Source: Naasia sp. SYSU D00948
Lineage (GTDB): Bacteria > Actinomycetota > Actinomycetes > Actinomycetales > Microbacteriaceae
DNA length: 64,000 bases
Assembly: GCF_017916515.1 (NCBI RefSeq)
Contig: NZ_JAFMTA010000001.1
Span: 3,089,127 to 3,153,126 of the forward strand
Direction: 5' to 3'
The translations under genes were made by a program, and so were the position numbers. Under the pieces are notes generated by a model. The model was not told where the DNA came from. It ran no database searches and was given only the letters and a program-made list of their open reading frames with translations. Shown piece by piece: positions 42,840 to 51,545 of the stretch; the first letter of the stretch is position 1, and every line of letters starts with the position of its first letter.

Positions 42840-43487
42840 GTGGCGGAGGCACTTCGGATCGGCGTCGTCCCCGGGGTGAGCGCGGACAAGTGGGTGCGCG
42901 TGTGGCGCGAGCGGATGCGGCACGTGCCGCTCGACGTCGTCCCGGTGGCCGAGGAGGACGCCGCCGCCGCGCTCGAGGGCGAGGCCGACATGGTGTTCGC
43001 CCGGCTTCCGATCGCCGACCCCGACCTCCACGTCATCCCGCTGTGGACCGAGACGCCCATGGTCGTCGCCGCGAAGGACCATCCGATCAAGGTCTTCGAC
43101 TCGGTGACACTGGCGGACCTCGCGGACGAGGAGCTCTACCCCGGCTCCGACGACGCCACCCTGGACATCGTCGCGGCCGGCCACGGCATCGCCCGCATGC
43201 CGCAGTCGGTCTTCCGGGCGACCGGGCGGCGCGATCTCGTCGCGCGCGAGGTGAGCGACGCGGAGCCGACCCGGGTCGCCCTGGTGTGGCGAGCGGGCGG
43301 CGAGCTGGTCGACGAGTTCATCGGGATCGTCCGCGGGAGGACGGCCAACAGCTCGCGCGGAGCCGCCGCACCGCCGGCTTCGCCGCCGGCCGCGTCCCCT
43401 CCGGGGCCCGCTTCCACTCCCGCCCGGCGCAGGGCGACGCCGAGCGGCCGAGGGAGGAAGGGCGGCGGCCGAGGACGACGGCGGTAG
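42840..43487 (+). CDS. LysR-type substrate-binding domain protein without HTH
   Basis: 215 residues. The chain begins directly with the periplasmic-binding-like fold of LysR regulators (LRIGVVPGVSADKWV, DMVFARLPIADPDLHVIPLW, HGIARMPQSV) and lacks the winged-helix DNA-binding part. The last 60 residues are Pro/Ala and then Arg/Gly-rich. It may sense a ligand and act through the DUF5997 partner opposite it. GTG start at 42840; TACCCT ends 7 bases before it, so leaderless. Confidence 0.82.
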   Translation: MAEALRIGVVPGVSADKWVRVWRERMRHVPLDVVPVAEEDAAAALEGEADMVFARLPIADPDLHVIPLWTETPMVVAAKDHPIKVFDSVTLADLADEELYPGSDDATLDIVAAGHGIARMPQSVFRATGRRDLVAREVSDAEPTRVALVWRAGGELVDEFIGIVRGRTANSSRGAAAPPASPPAASPPGPASTPARRRATPSGRGRKGGGRGRRR

Positions 43488-43493
43488 GGACGC

Positions 43494-44447
43494 CTACTCG
43501 GTCTGGCGCGACGCCTCCGCGGCCGCTCGGTCGAGCGCGGTCACGACGCGGGACACGGACTCGCCGAGGCCCCAGACGGAGCCGAGGCGCGCGATCTCCT
43601 CGTGCCCGCCGTCCGGGATCCCGATCCGGGCGTCGACGGCCGGGAGCTCGAGGTCACGGGCGACCGCGACCACCGCGGGCGCCCTCGTGAGGTAGTCCGC
43701 TGCCGTCCTGAGCTTCAGCCGCACCGACGCGGACAGCCGGACCCGGAGGTCGTTCGCGGCGGCCACGATGCCGTCGAGGTCGCCGAACTCGGCGAGCAGC
43801 AGCGCCGCGGTCTTCTCCCCCACGCCCGGAACGCCCGGCAGCCCGTCGGACGCGTCCCCGCGCATCGCGGCGAAGTCGGCGTACTGCGCGGCGCGCACCC
43901 CGTACTTGGCCTGCACCACCGCATCCGTCACGATCTCGAGCTTGCTCATGCCCCGGGCGGTGTAGATCACCCGCACGTCGCGGGCGTCGTCGACCACCTG
44001 GAACAGGTCGCGGTCCCCCGTCACCACGTCGACCGGGGTCGTCGCGGTGGCGGCGAGCGTGCCGATGATGTCGTCCGCCTCGTAGCCGGGCTTGCCGACG
44101 ATCGGGATCCCGAGCGCCGTCAGCGTGTCGACGATGATCGGCACCTGCACGCTGAGCGGGTCCGGCACGACCTCGACGTCCGGTCCGGCGTCGACGACCT
44201 CGGCGACGCGATGCGTCTTGTAGCTCGGGATGAGGTCGACCCGCCACTGCGGGCGCCAGTCGTCGTCCCAGCACGCGATGAGCTCGGTGGGCCGGAAGTC
44301 GGTGACGAGGCGGGCGATCATGTCGAGCAGGCCGCGCACGGCGTTGACCGGGGTGCCGTCGGGCGCCCTCAGGGAGTCCGGGAGGCCGTAGAAGGCGCGG
44401 AAGTAGAGGGCCGCCGTGTCCAGCAGCATCAGGCGGCCGTCGCTCAC
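43494..44447 (-). CDS. 5'-3' exonuclease (polymerase-I exonuclease-type)
   Basis: 317 residues. FEN-like core: LLDTAALYFRAFYG, acidic metal ligands in EADDIIG and VTGDRDLFQVVD, helix-hairpin-helix GLPGVPGVGEKTA. It is a stand-alone flap/exonuclease, common in actinobacteria as a separate gene. Starts at GTG 44447 (VSDGRLMLLDTA); the earlier ATG adds an unconserved prefix. Convergent with the preceding gene by 6 bases. Confidence 0.92.
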   Translation of the reverse strand: MSDGRLMLLDTAALYFRAFYGLPDSLRAPDGTPVNAVRGLLDMIARLVTDFRPTELIACWDDDWRPQWRVDLIPSYKTHRVAEVVDAGPDVEVVPDPLSVQVPIIVDTLTALGIPIVGKPGYEADDIIGTLAATATTPVDVVTGDRDLFQVVDDARDVRVIYTARGMSKLEIVTDAVVQAKYGVRAAQYADFAAMRGDASDGLPGVPGVGEKTAALLLAEFGDLDGIVAAANDLRVRLSASVRLKLRTAADYLTRAPAVVAVARDLELPAVDARIGIPDGGHEEIARLGSVWGLGESVSRVVTALDRAAAEASRQTE

Positions 44448-44584
44448 GCGTCCAGTGTGCCCGATCGACCCGCGACCCGGGCGCACCGCGGCTGCCGCGT
44501 GTGGGAATTGGCCCGCCGATCAGGGAAAGAGGGAACAGGAGGCGCCCTTCCCGTGTTGTATCGAGGACAGCACGAGGAGGAATT

Positions 44585-44842
44585 GTGAAGGGTGACCGGG
44601 TTGAGGTCGTCGTCGACACCGGCGGCGCGACCAGCACGTACGAGATCGAGGCGACGCGCGCGGGCCGGCGGGTGGACATCACCAGCGGCCGGGGCCTCGT
44701 CGAGGTGACCGAGGTGACGCGGGGCGGCACCCCCGTCCGCACCGCCCGGTTCATGGCGAACCGAGTGATCGCGCTGGTCGAGCACCCCGCGCAGCAGGAG
44801 CCGGGCGTCTCCGAGGTCGTGACGCTGCGCCGCACGGCGTGA
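44585..44842 (+). CDS. Hypothetical protein, 85 residues
   Basis: VKGDRVEVVVDTGGATSTYEIE, basic beta-rich protein. GAGGAGG lies 4 bases before the GTG. The last four bases overlap the next gene (GTGA), so they form an operon with the kinase-like gene. It could be a small nucleotide- or RNA-binding module; I see no known motif. Confidence 0.65.
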   Translation: MKGDRVEVVVDTGGATSTYEIEATRAGRRVDITSGRGLVEVTEVTRGGTPVRTARFMANRVIALVEHPAQQEPGVSEVVTLRRTA

Positions 44843-45387
44843 CCGCCACCGCCCTCGAGGGCTCCGCGGCGCCGATCCCGTCCCTGCCGGCGGATGCCGT
44901 GGTGGTGCTCGTCGGAGCGGCGGCATCCGGCAAGACGACGTTCCGCCGTGCCCTTCTCGCCGCGGACGCCGCGCCGCGCGCGGTGCTGAGCCTCGACGAC
45001 GAGCGGCTGGCGCTGCGCGAGCGGGACTCGGACACGGGACGGGAGCCCCGCCCCCTGCAGGACTACTCACGACCGGCCGTGCTCCGCTGCGAGGCGGCCG
45101 CCCAGAAGCTCCTCTCCCAGCGACGCGGCTACCTCGCCGACGCGACGCATCTGCGGCGCCGGGAGCGCATCCCGCACGTCCGCGCCGCCCACGAGGCGGG
45201 ACTGCCGGCGATCGCGGTGCTTCTGCCCGCCGTCGGCATCGACGTGCTCCGCGAGCGCAACGGAGCGCGCCCGGAGCTTCACCGCGTCCCCGACGAGATC
45301 CTCGAGCGCCACGAGCACCGGCGGAGCCTGCTGAGCCGGGAGCTGCTCCTCGAGGAGGGCTTCGACGAGGTCGTCGAGGTCCGCTAG
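44839..45387 (+). CDS. AAA/polynucleotide-kinase-like ATPase
   Basis: 182 residues. P-loop VGAAASGKTTF near the start, then LSLDDERLALRERD and YLADATHLRRRERI, which is the pattern of the AAA_33/polynucleotide-kinase type kinases that phosphorylate nucleic-acid ends or small substrates. GTG start overlaps the preceding gene. Substrate unknown; both genes sit in a short operon divergent from the exonuclease. Confidence 0.82.
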   Translation: MTATALEGSAAPIPSLPADAVVVLVGAAASGKTTFRRALLAADAAPRAVLSLDDERLALRERDSDTGREPRPLQDYSRPAVLRCEAAAQKLLSQRRGYLADATHLRRRERIPHVRAAHEAGLPAIAVLLPAVGIDVLRERNGARPELHRVPDEILERHEHRRSLLSRELLLEEGFDEVVEVR

Positions 45388-45432
45388 GAGGGCCCGCTCG
45401 CGGCGGTCACCGCGCCCGGTGCCCGCCGCCGG

Positions 45433-45627
45433 TCAGCGTGCGGACTCCCCCGCCCGCTCGATGACGAAGTCGGTCCCGGGGTAGACGAGAGTCGTGTGGC
45501 CGTCGTCGAAGCGCACGAAGTACGGCGGTCCTCCGTCCGCTCCTCGCACCTCGGTGATCTCTCCGTGCCGATCCGGAGACTCCACGGTCCTGCCGCGGAT
45601 GATGATGCGGTCGCCCGGGCTCGCCAT
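45433..45627 (-). CDS. DUF1918-family protein
   Basis: 64 residues, starting MASPGDRIIIRGRTVESPDR and including GEITEVRG ... YFVRFDDGHTTLVYPGTD. SH3-like beta barrel of DUF1918, found widely in actinobacteria, role unknown. GGAGG stands about 9 bases before the ATG at 45627. An in-frame ATG five codons earlier is less likely. Confidence 0.85.
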   Translation of the reverse strand: MASPGDRIIIRGRTVESPDRHGEITEVRGADGGPPYFVRFDDGHTTLVYPGTDFVIERAGESAR

Positions 45628-45776
45628 TGCACCCACCTCCAAGGTCAGAGGGTACGACCGTCACCGCGCGAGCGGAACGGTCCGGAGTCCCGAGCGTCCC
45701 GATCAGCGGCGCAGCGTCGCGCCGCACCATGCGCTCGCCGCGGGCTTCCCGTCCGCGTCCGGGGCTGAGGGCATGT

Positions 45777-45944
45777 TCAGGTGTCCCGGATGGCCGGGGC
45801 GTCGTCCTCGCGGTGGTCGTCGACAGCGCCCGGAGGGTAGTCCGTGCGCTCGGGACGGCGCGCGAGGAACACGGTGCTCGCGGCGAAGCCGCCCCACACG
45901 ACGAGGATGGCGAGGACGAGGAAGACGATCGCGACCGGGCTCAT
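45777..45944 (-). CDS. MetS-type small subunit of a methionine/alanine importer
   Basis: 55 residues: MSPVAIVFLVLAILVVWGGF, then a short basic/acidic tail ending PAIRDT. The single helix and its position directly after an NSS transporter match MetS, the small subunit needed by the MetP importer. The ATG overlaps the NSS stop (ATGA), so the proteins are made in a fixed ratio. Preceded by AGGAGG 7 bases upstream. Confidence 0.82.
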   Translation of the reverse strand: MSPVAIVFLVLAILVVWGGFAASTVFLARRPERTDYPPGAVDDHREDDAPAIRDT

Positions 45945-47533
45945 CGCCGGCCTCCTTCAGGCTCGGGCGATCTCGCCGGGGAGCGGGAGTCGCGCACGTA
46001 GGGCGGCCAGGCGGTGAAGGGCTCCGTATGGGAGCGCCAGGGCAGCACCGTGAGGACGACCGCCGCGGCCAGGATGAGCCCGATCGTGCCCCACCCGAAC
46101 ACGCCCAGGTACCCGGCGGGATAGCCGGCGTACCCCTCGACGAGGAGCGTGACGACGCGGGACAGCACCATGTAGCCGAGCAGCACGGGCACCAGGACGC
46201 CCACGAGGAGGACCCAGGCGCGGCCGACCCGAAATGTCGAGACGGCGTTGAGGTGGTACTGGAGCTCCGGTCCCTTCCGGAGGACCCAGATCACCAGGAC
46301 GGTCGTCAGCACCGCTGAGGCGACGATCCCGATGTTGTTCGCCCAGTTGTCCACGACGTCCAGGGCGAGGAGCCCGGTCGTGGTCGAGAACAGGAGCACC
46401 GAGAGGACGGCCGCGATGCCGCCGATGCCGAGCGTCGCCTTCACGCGGCTGAGCCCGAACTTCTCCTGCACTCCGGCGGAGACCACCTGGAGCACCGAGA
46501 TCAGGGAGGTGAAGCCGGCGAGCGTGAGCGAGCCGAAGAAGAGGGCGCCGAACAGCGGCCCGCCGGGCATCTGCGACACGATCGCGGGGAAGGTGACGAA
46601 GGACAGGCCCACTCCGGTGAGACCTTCCAGCTCGCCCACGGCCACGCCCTGCTGAACGGCGAAGAAGCCGAGGGTCGCGAACACGCCGATGCCGGCGAGG
46701 ATCTCGAAGGACGAGTTCGCGAAGGCGACGACGAGACCGGGGCCGGTCAGGTTGGCGCGCCGCTGTCGGTAGGAGGCGTACGTGATCATGATGCCGAAGG
46801 CGATGGACAGCGAGAAGAAGATCTGGCTGTAGGCGGCCAGCCAGACGTTCGGGTCCGCGAGCGCGGCGAAGTCCGGGGTGAACAGCGCGTTGAGGCCGAC
46901 CCCCGCGCCCTCGAGGAAGAGGGCGCGCACCACGAGCACCAGGAAGGCGACCACGAGGAGCGGCAGGAAGACCACGTTGGCGCGCTCGAGTCCCTTCGCC
47001 ACCCCGGCGCTCAGGACGGCGAGGGTCAGGATCCACACGAGCACGAGCGGGATCAGCACCCCGGGGACGAACTGCATGCTGATGCCCGGGTCGCTCACCT
47101 GCAGGTAGTCCCCCTGCAGGAAGCCGGCCGGGTCGTCGCCCCAGCGCAGGTCGAACGAGAACAAGAAGTAGCTGAGCGCCCAGGCGACGACGGCGGTGTA
47201 GTAGAGCGAGATCACGAACGCGATCGCGACCTGGAACCAGCCGAGCGCCTCGAGCGGCTTGCCGCCGAGACGGCGCAGGCTGAGCGGCGCGGAGCCGCGG
47301 AAGCGGTGCCCGATCGCGTAGTCGAGGAACAGGATCGGGATCCCGGCGGTGAGGAGGGCGACGATGTACGGGATGAGGAACGCCCCGCCGCCGTTCTCGT
47401 AGGCGACGCCGGGGAAGCGCCAGATGTTGCCGAGCCCGACGGCCGACCCGATGGCCGACAGGATGAACCCGACCTGGCCGCTCCACTGCTCCCTCGGCGG
47501 ACGACGCACGGCGGCGCCCCTCCATCTCGCCAT
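45941..47533 (-). CDS. NSS-family sodium-dependent amino-acid transporter (MetP-like)
   Basis: 530 residues, about 12 membrane segments. Neurotransmitter/sodium-symporter signature GNIWRFPGVAYENGGGAFL in helix 1. AAGGAG is 6 bases before the ATG at 47533, which decides against the in-frame GTG at 47551. With the overlapping small subunit gene it should import methionine or alanine using sodium. A 12-bp palindrome ACGCGTACGCGT (47554-47565) lies 21 bases upstream and could be an operator. Confidence 0.9.
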   Translation of the reverse strand: MARWRGAAVRRPPREQWSGQVGFILSAIGSAVGLGNIWRFPGVAYENGGGAFLIPYIVALLTAGIPILFLDYAIGHRFRGSAPLSLRRLGGKPLEALGWFQVAIAFVISLYYTAVVAWALSYFLFSFDLRWGDDPAGFLQGDYLQVSDPGISMQFVPGVLIPLVLVWILTLAVLSAGVAKGLERANVVFLPLLVVAFLVLVVRALFLEGAGVGLNALFTPDFAALADPNVWLAAYSQIFFSLSIAFGIMITYASYRQRRANLTGPGLVVAFANSSFEILAGIGVFATLGFFAVQQGVAVGELEGLTGVGLSFVTFPAIVSQMPGGPLFGALFFGSLTLAGFTSLISVLQVVSAGVQEKFGLSRVKATLGIGGIAAVLSVLLFSTTTGLLALDVVDNWANNIGIVASAVLTTVLVIWVLRKGPELQYHLNAVSTFRVGRAWVLLVGVLVPVLLGYMVLSRVVTLLVEGYAGYPAGYLGVFGWGTIGLILAAAVVLTVLPWRSHTEPFTAWPPYVRDSRSPARSPEPEGGRR

Positions 47534-47605
47534 GCGGTACTCCTTCGACACCGACGCGTACGCGTGATCCAGTCGAACGGTAGCAGTGGCGGCACCGGCG
47601 CGGAG

Positions 47606-47902
47606 TCAGACGAACCCGAGCACCCTGCGGCTGCGGGCCGGGCCGGTGGACTTGGTCCAGACAAGCCCGTACTTCGGGACCGCGCACCTTCCCAGCAGGC
47701 CCGCCTGCTGCAGCTCGGCCACCGGGATGCTGAGGGGCGAGAAGGAGGATCCCTCGCACTCGTACGTCACCGCCGGGATCGTGTGCCAGGGGTTCCCGCA
47801 GAACCCGGCGATCTCCCTGCTCTTCGACATGCAGGCGGGGCAGGTGTAGCGCTCCCACCAGTCCTGCAGGACCGGGGTGGTCATCTGCTTCAGGTCGTTC
47901 AT
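47606..47902 (-). CDS. Cysteine-containing hypothetical protein, 98 residues
   Basis: MNDLKQMTTPVLQDWWERYT, then CPAC, FCGNPWH, YECEG and a late Cys: four or five Cys and a His able to bind zinc. ATG at 47902. No family recognised. Divergent from the TerC gene by 201 bases. Confidence 0.55.
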   Translation of the reverse strand: MNDLKQMTTPVLQDWWERYTCPACMSKSREIAGFCGNPWHTIPAVTYECEGSSFSPLSIPVAELQQAGLLGRCAVPKYGLVWTKSTGPARSRRVLGFV

Positions 47903-48103
47903 CGGTGCCTCGATGCTGTCGGTGCTCTGGTGCTGCTGCTCACCACGTCTTCGGCGCCACCGAGCGGAGGGTTTCCACCGGGATCAGCATGCGCAGGAAC
48001 CGCTCAGATTCGGGGCGCGACCGGGCTTTCTGCTTCTGCTGCTCGCCACGAGCGGGTGTTCCGGCCCGGATTGACGTGCGCCCTCCCCTAGGCTCTTGCC
48101 TCG

Positions 48104-48994
48104 ATGGATCTGTCGCTGGAATTCACCCCGGACCTCATCGTCGCCTTCCTCACGCTCTTCATCCTGGAGATCGTCCTCGGCGTCGACAACGTGGTCTTCA
48201 TCTCGATCCTGGCCAGCAAGCTGCCGGTGGAGCAGCAGGCGAAGGCGCGCAACCTCGGCCTGTCGCTGGCGATGATCATCCGGATCGGACTGCTGTTCGC
48301 GGCCGCGTGGATCATCACGCTGACCACCGACCTGTTCGAGCTGTTCGGGATGGGCTTCTCCGGGCGCGACCTGATCCTGATCCTGGGCGGCCTGTTCCTG
48401 GTCTACAAGGCCGTCACCGAGATCCACGAGAAGCTCGAGGGTGCCGAGTCCCACGGCTCCGGCCACGTGGCGACGGCGACGTTCGGCGCGGTGCTCGTGC
48501 AGATCCTGCTGCTCGACATCGTGTTCTCGTTCGACTCGGTCATCACCGCCGTCGGCATGGTGGACAACCTGCTCGTCATCATCGTCGCCGTCGTGCTGTC
48601 GTTCGGCATCATGCTCTTCTCGTCGAAGTACATCTTCGCGTTCGTCAACCGCCATCCCACGGTGAAGATGCTGGCGCTGGCGTTCCTTGTGCTGATCGGC
48701 GCGTTCCTCATCGCGGACGGGTTCGAGGTGCACGTCGACAAGGCGCTCATCTACGGTCCGATGGCGTTCGCCGTGGCCGTCGAGACGCTCAACCTGATCT
48801 ACCGTCGCCGGCAGGCGCGCCGGACGGGCAAGGAGATCGAGCCGGTCCACCTGCGGCACGCCTACACCAAGGCAGACGACCGCGACGCGGTCGCCGCCGC
48901 CACCTCCACCGCCCCCACGGCGGGCGCGGTCACGCTCTCGCGGAAGCCGGTCAGCGGCGAGCGCAGCAGCGACCACGCGACCGGGCTGGGCTAG
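48104..48994 (+). CDS. TerC-family integral membrane protein
   Basis: 296 residues with seven membrane segments. The TerC acidic motifs are present: ILEIVLGVDNVVF early and LLLDIVFSFDSVITA in the centre, whose aspartates line a cation path. TerC/Alx proteins export manganese, often to load secreted enzymes. TAGGCT lies 9 bases before the ATG. C-terminal tail is long and Thr/Ala-rich. Confidence 0.93.
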   Translation: MDLSLEFTPDLIVAFLTLFILEIVLGVDNVVFISILASKLPVEQQAKARNLGLSLAMIIRIGLLFAAAWIITLTTDLFELFGMGFSGRDLILILGGLFLVYKAVTEIHEKLEGAESHGSGHVATATFGAVLVQILLLDIVFSFDSVITAVGMVDNLLVIIVAVVLSFGIMLFSSKYIFAFVNRHPTVKMLALAFLVLIGAFLIADGFEVHVDKALIYGPMAFAVAVETLNLIYRRRQARRTGKEIEPVHLRHAYTKADDRDAVAAATSTAPTAGAVTLSRKPVSGERSSDHATGLG

Positions 48995-49148
48995 CGGCGC
49001 GGGCGCGGGTCTCCCCCGGGAGGCGCGCGCCGCGCGTGCTGGCACCGGCCCGTCACCGCGGGCGCCAGGGTCCTAAGCCTCTGACCAGGTGCCCTGCACA
49101 GCGGACGATTGGAGCGTCCCTGTCCTCTCACCTCCAGCGGAGTGCGCC

Positions 49149-49673
49149 ATGCGAGCCGCCACCATCGGAGCTGCCGTCCTCGCCGGGGCCGCAGCGGCGG
49201 TCACGGTCGCCGCTCCCGCTCAGGCTGCTCCGCCGTCCATCATCGACTACTCCTACTCCGTCACCGAGGTGTACGACTGCCCGGGCGGCACCTACCAGGG
49301 CGAGTCCAGGACGGACTACCGTCTCGTCGAGCTGCTGACCTACCCGGGCCGTGCGCACCTGACGATCAGGACGACCGAGACGTACACCGACGACACCGGC
49401 GCTCTCATCGCCACCGCGACCAGCCGCGAGGCCGTCGTTCTGGTGCACCCCGAGCTGCAGTCGGACCCGTACTACTGGGAGGCGACCTTCGTGATCCCCA
49501 CCACCTCCGTCGTCCGGTCCGCCGATGGCGAGGTCGTCGCGAAGGAAGCCGGAGTCGTCCGATACCGCCTCTGGGAGTCCGCCGAGGGGTTCGGCGTCCT
49601 CGACTACAAGGAGGCCGGGCAGCATCACCTGCGCACGAGGTGCGACCTGCTCGACTCCCTCGCCGCGTCCTGA
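49149..49673 (+). CDS. Secreted protein of unknown function
   Basis: 174 residues with a Sec signal (MRAATIGAAVLAGAAAAVTVAAPAQA-A). The mature part has Cys in VYDCPGG and TRCDLLD, likely a disulfide, and a beta-rich pattern. ATG at 49149 with GGAG upstream; an earlier ATG adds no signal. No domain recognised. Confidence 0.7.
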   Translation: MRAATIGAAVLAGAAAAVTVAAPAQAAPPSIIDYSYSVTEVYDCPGGTYQGESRTDYRLVELLTYPGRAHLTIRTTETYTDDTGALIATATSREAVVLVHPELQSDPYYWEATFVIPTTSVVRSADGEVVAKEAGVVRYRLWESAEGFGVLDYKEAGQHHLRTRCDLLDSLAAS

Positions 49674-49734
49674 CTCGGCGGAAGGACTCCCACGGAGGCC
49701 TGGACGCTCGCCCGGATCCCCATCGGATCGGAGG

Positions 49735-50169
49735 TCACCTCGCCTCGAGGTACGCCTTCAGCTTCTGCAGGTGGTCCCCGTCCTCCTTCCTAAGGATGGC
49801 CGAGACCACGGGAAGCATCAGCCTGCGCAGGCGACCGGTCTCCAGCTGGCAGGTCCACGTCAGCCGCGTTCCCTCCCCGTCCGGGACGAGGCGATAGTCG
49901 TAGGTCACCCTGATGCCTTCGGCCTCGGTGCTGATGCCGATGTGGGTGTCGGGTTCGTAGACGCTCACGACCAGGTCGGCGGTGGCCTCTCTGCCGTTCA
50001 CGACCCGGGTCTCGCGGAACGCGGTCCCCACCGAGATCGGTCCGTCGGTGAGCCGTCTGCTCTCCTTGATGTTGTCGAGGAAGACTGTGGCGCGGGTCGG
50101 GTCCGCCAGCACGTCGAAGACATCCTTCGGAGGCCGCGCGATGTGCTCCTCCAACGTGAAACCGCTCAT
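49735..50169 (-). CDS. SRPBCC (START/Bet v1-like) protein
   Basis: 144 residues: TLEEHIARPPKDVFDVLADP at the start and GTRLTWTCQLETG later are typical for polyketide-cyclase/SRPBCC folds that bind hydrophobic ligands. No signal. ATG at 50169. A second member of the superfamily lies at 57312. Confidence 0.8.
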   Translation of the reverse strand: MSGFTLEEHIARPPKDVFDVLADPTRATVFLDNIKESRRLTDGPISVGTAFRETRVVNGREATADLVVSVYEPDTHIGISTEAEGIRVTYDYRLVPDGEGTRLTWTCQLETGRLRRLMLPVVSAILRKEDGDHLQKLKAYLEAR

Positions 50170-50449
50170 GGTCGACGAACTCCCTTCGCTCCACCCGTCG
50201 CAGGGATCACAGGATTCACACCTACCTGCTCCGCGGGCACCGGTCTGCTTGCGGCTGCCGTCGACCGATGATCTCGTCCACGAGTCGCGCTCCGCAGTGC
50301 CTCAGGTCCCGTACGCCGGCGTCGACAGGCGTGGCGAATGCCTCCGCGCGGCTCCACCCGGCGCGAGCCGGCCGGTGCATCGAGCGAGTGGGATCACCGG
50401 GCGGACGCCATGAACCGGACGCCTCATCTGCGGGGAGGATTGAAGGGTC

Positions 50450-51478
50450 ATGAGAGCCGGCACCGCACCTTCGCGACCCCTCGTCGTCCTGCAGTCCTTC
50501 CCCGAGCCGCGGGCGACGACCAACCCCTATGTGGTCATGCTGCGGGACGTCCTGGACCGGACCCCGGGTGTCCACGTCCTCACGTTCTCCTGGCGCCGAG
50601 CCCTGACCGCTCGCTACGACGTATTCCATGCGCACTGGCCGGAGATCCTCGTGAGCGGTCAGAGCCCGCTGAAGAAGCTCCTCCGGCAGGGTCTGTTCGT
50701 CCTCCTGCTGCTCCGGCTGCGACTGCTGCGGGTACCGCTGGTGCGAACGGTGCACAACCTCGGATTCCCCGAGGGCATCTCCCGCCGGGAGGTCGTCCTG
50801 CTGCGCTGGGCGGAGCGTGTGACCGCGCTGCGGATAAGGATCAACGAGGTCACCGAGGTCGACAGCAGCACGCCTGTCGAGACGGTGCTTCACGGGCACT
50901 ACCGCGACTGGTACGCCCCTCACTCCAGACGGCAGCGGCGCGCCGGTCGGCTCGCCTTCGTCGGGCAGGTGCGCCGGTACAAGGGCGTCGACCGGCTCAT
51001 CGGCGCCTTCAGCGGAACCGCGGACGAGGGGCTGAGCCTGCGCATCGCGGGCAGGCCGACGAGCGACGACGTGGCCGAGCAGTTGCGAGCGGCGGCGGCC
51101 GGGGACCCGCGCATCAGCCTTTCCCTCGCCTTCCTTTCCGACAGCGACCTAGTCGCCGAAGTCACCGAGGCCGAACTCGTCGTCCTCCCGTACCGGGAGA
51201 TGCACAACTCCGGTGGGGTCCTGGCCGCGCTGTCATTGAGCACGCCGGTGCTCGTGCCGGACAACGAGGTCAACCGGCGCCTTGCCGACGAGGTCGGGCC
51301 GGGCTGGATACATACCTTCCTGCCCCCGCTCTCCGCAACGGATCTGACCGGAGCTCTCGCAGCGGTGCGTGCGGAACCACCGGCGGGTGAGCCGGACCTG
51401 TCCCGGCGCGAGTGGACAGAAGTCGGCACCGCGCACCTCAGGGCCTACAAGCGCGCCCGCACCGCCGTACGACGCTGA
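50450..51478 (+). CDS. Family 4-like glycosyltransferase
   Basis: 342 residues, GT-B fold. N-terminal domain ends near 170 (HAHWPEILV, VRTVHNLGFP), the C-terminal domain begins AFVGQVRRYKGVDRLIGAF and has the retaining-GT signature LPYREMHNSGGVLAAL (E-x7-E-like). These enzymes add mannose or glucuronate in exopolysaccharide assembly. GGAGG lies about 20 bases and AAGGG 4 bases before the ATG. Convergent with the double GT2 gene. Confidence 0.85.
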   Translation: MRAGTAPSRPLVVLQSFPEPRATTNPYVVMLRDVLDRTPGVHVLTFSWRRALTARYDVFHAHWPEILVSGQSPLKKLLRQGLFVLLLLRLRLLRVPLVRTVHNLGFPEGISRREVVLLRWAERVTALRIRINEVTEVDSSTPVETVLHGHYRDWYAPHSRRQRRAGRLAFVGQVRRYKGVDRLIGAFSGTADEGLSLRIAGRPTSDDVAEQLRAAAAGDPRISLSLAFLSDSDLVAEVTEAELVVLPYREMHNSGGVLAALSLSTPVLVPDNEVNRRLADEVGPGWIHTFLPPLSATDLTGALAAVRAEPPAGEPDLSRREWTEVGTAHLRAYKRARTAVRR

Positions 51479-51545
51479 GTCACTCCCCCAGCCGACCACA
51501 TTCAGCTTCCGGCGGGACGAACGGCGGCAGGCCACGGCCGATGAG

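Noticed and set aside
47554-47565. Palindrome ACGCGTACGCGT upstream of the NSS transporter
   Set aside because: Possible operator, but a 12-bp GC palindrome is frequent by chance in this composition; not listed as a feature of its own.
47903-48103. Possible Mn riboswitch before the TerC gene
   Set aside because: No yybP-ykoY-type conserved bases or helix arrangement visible.
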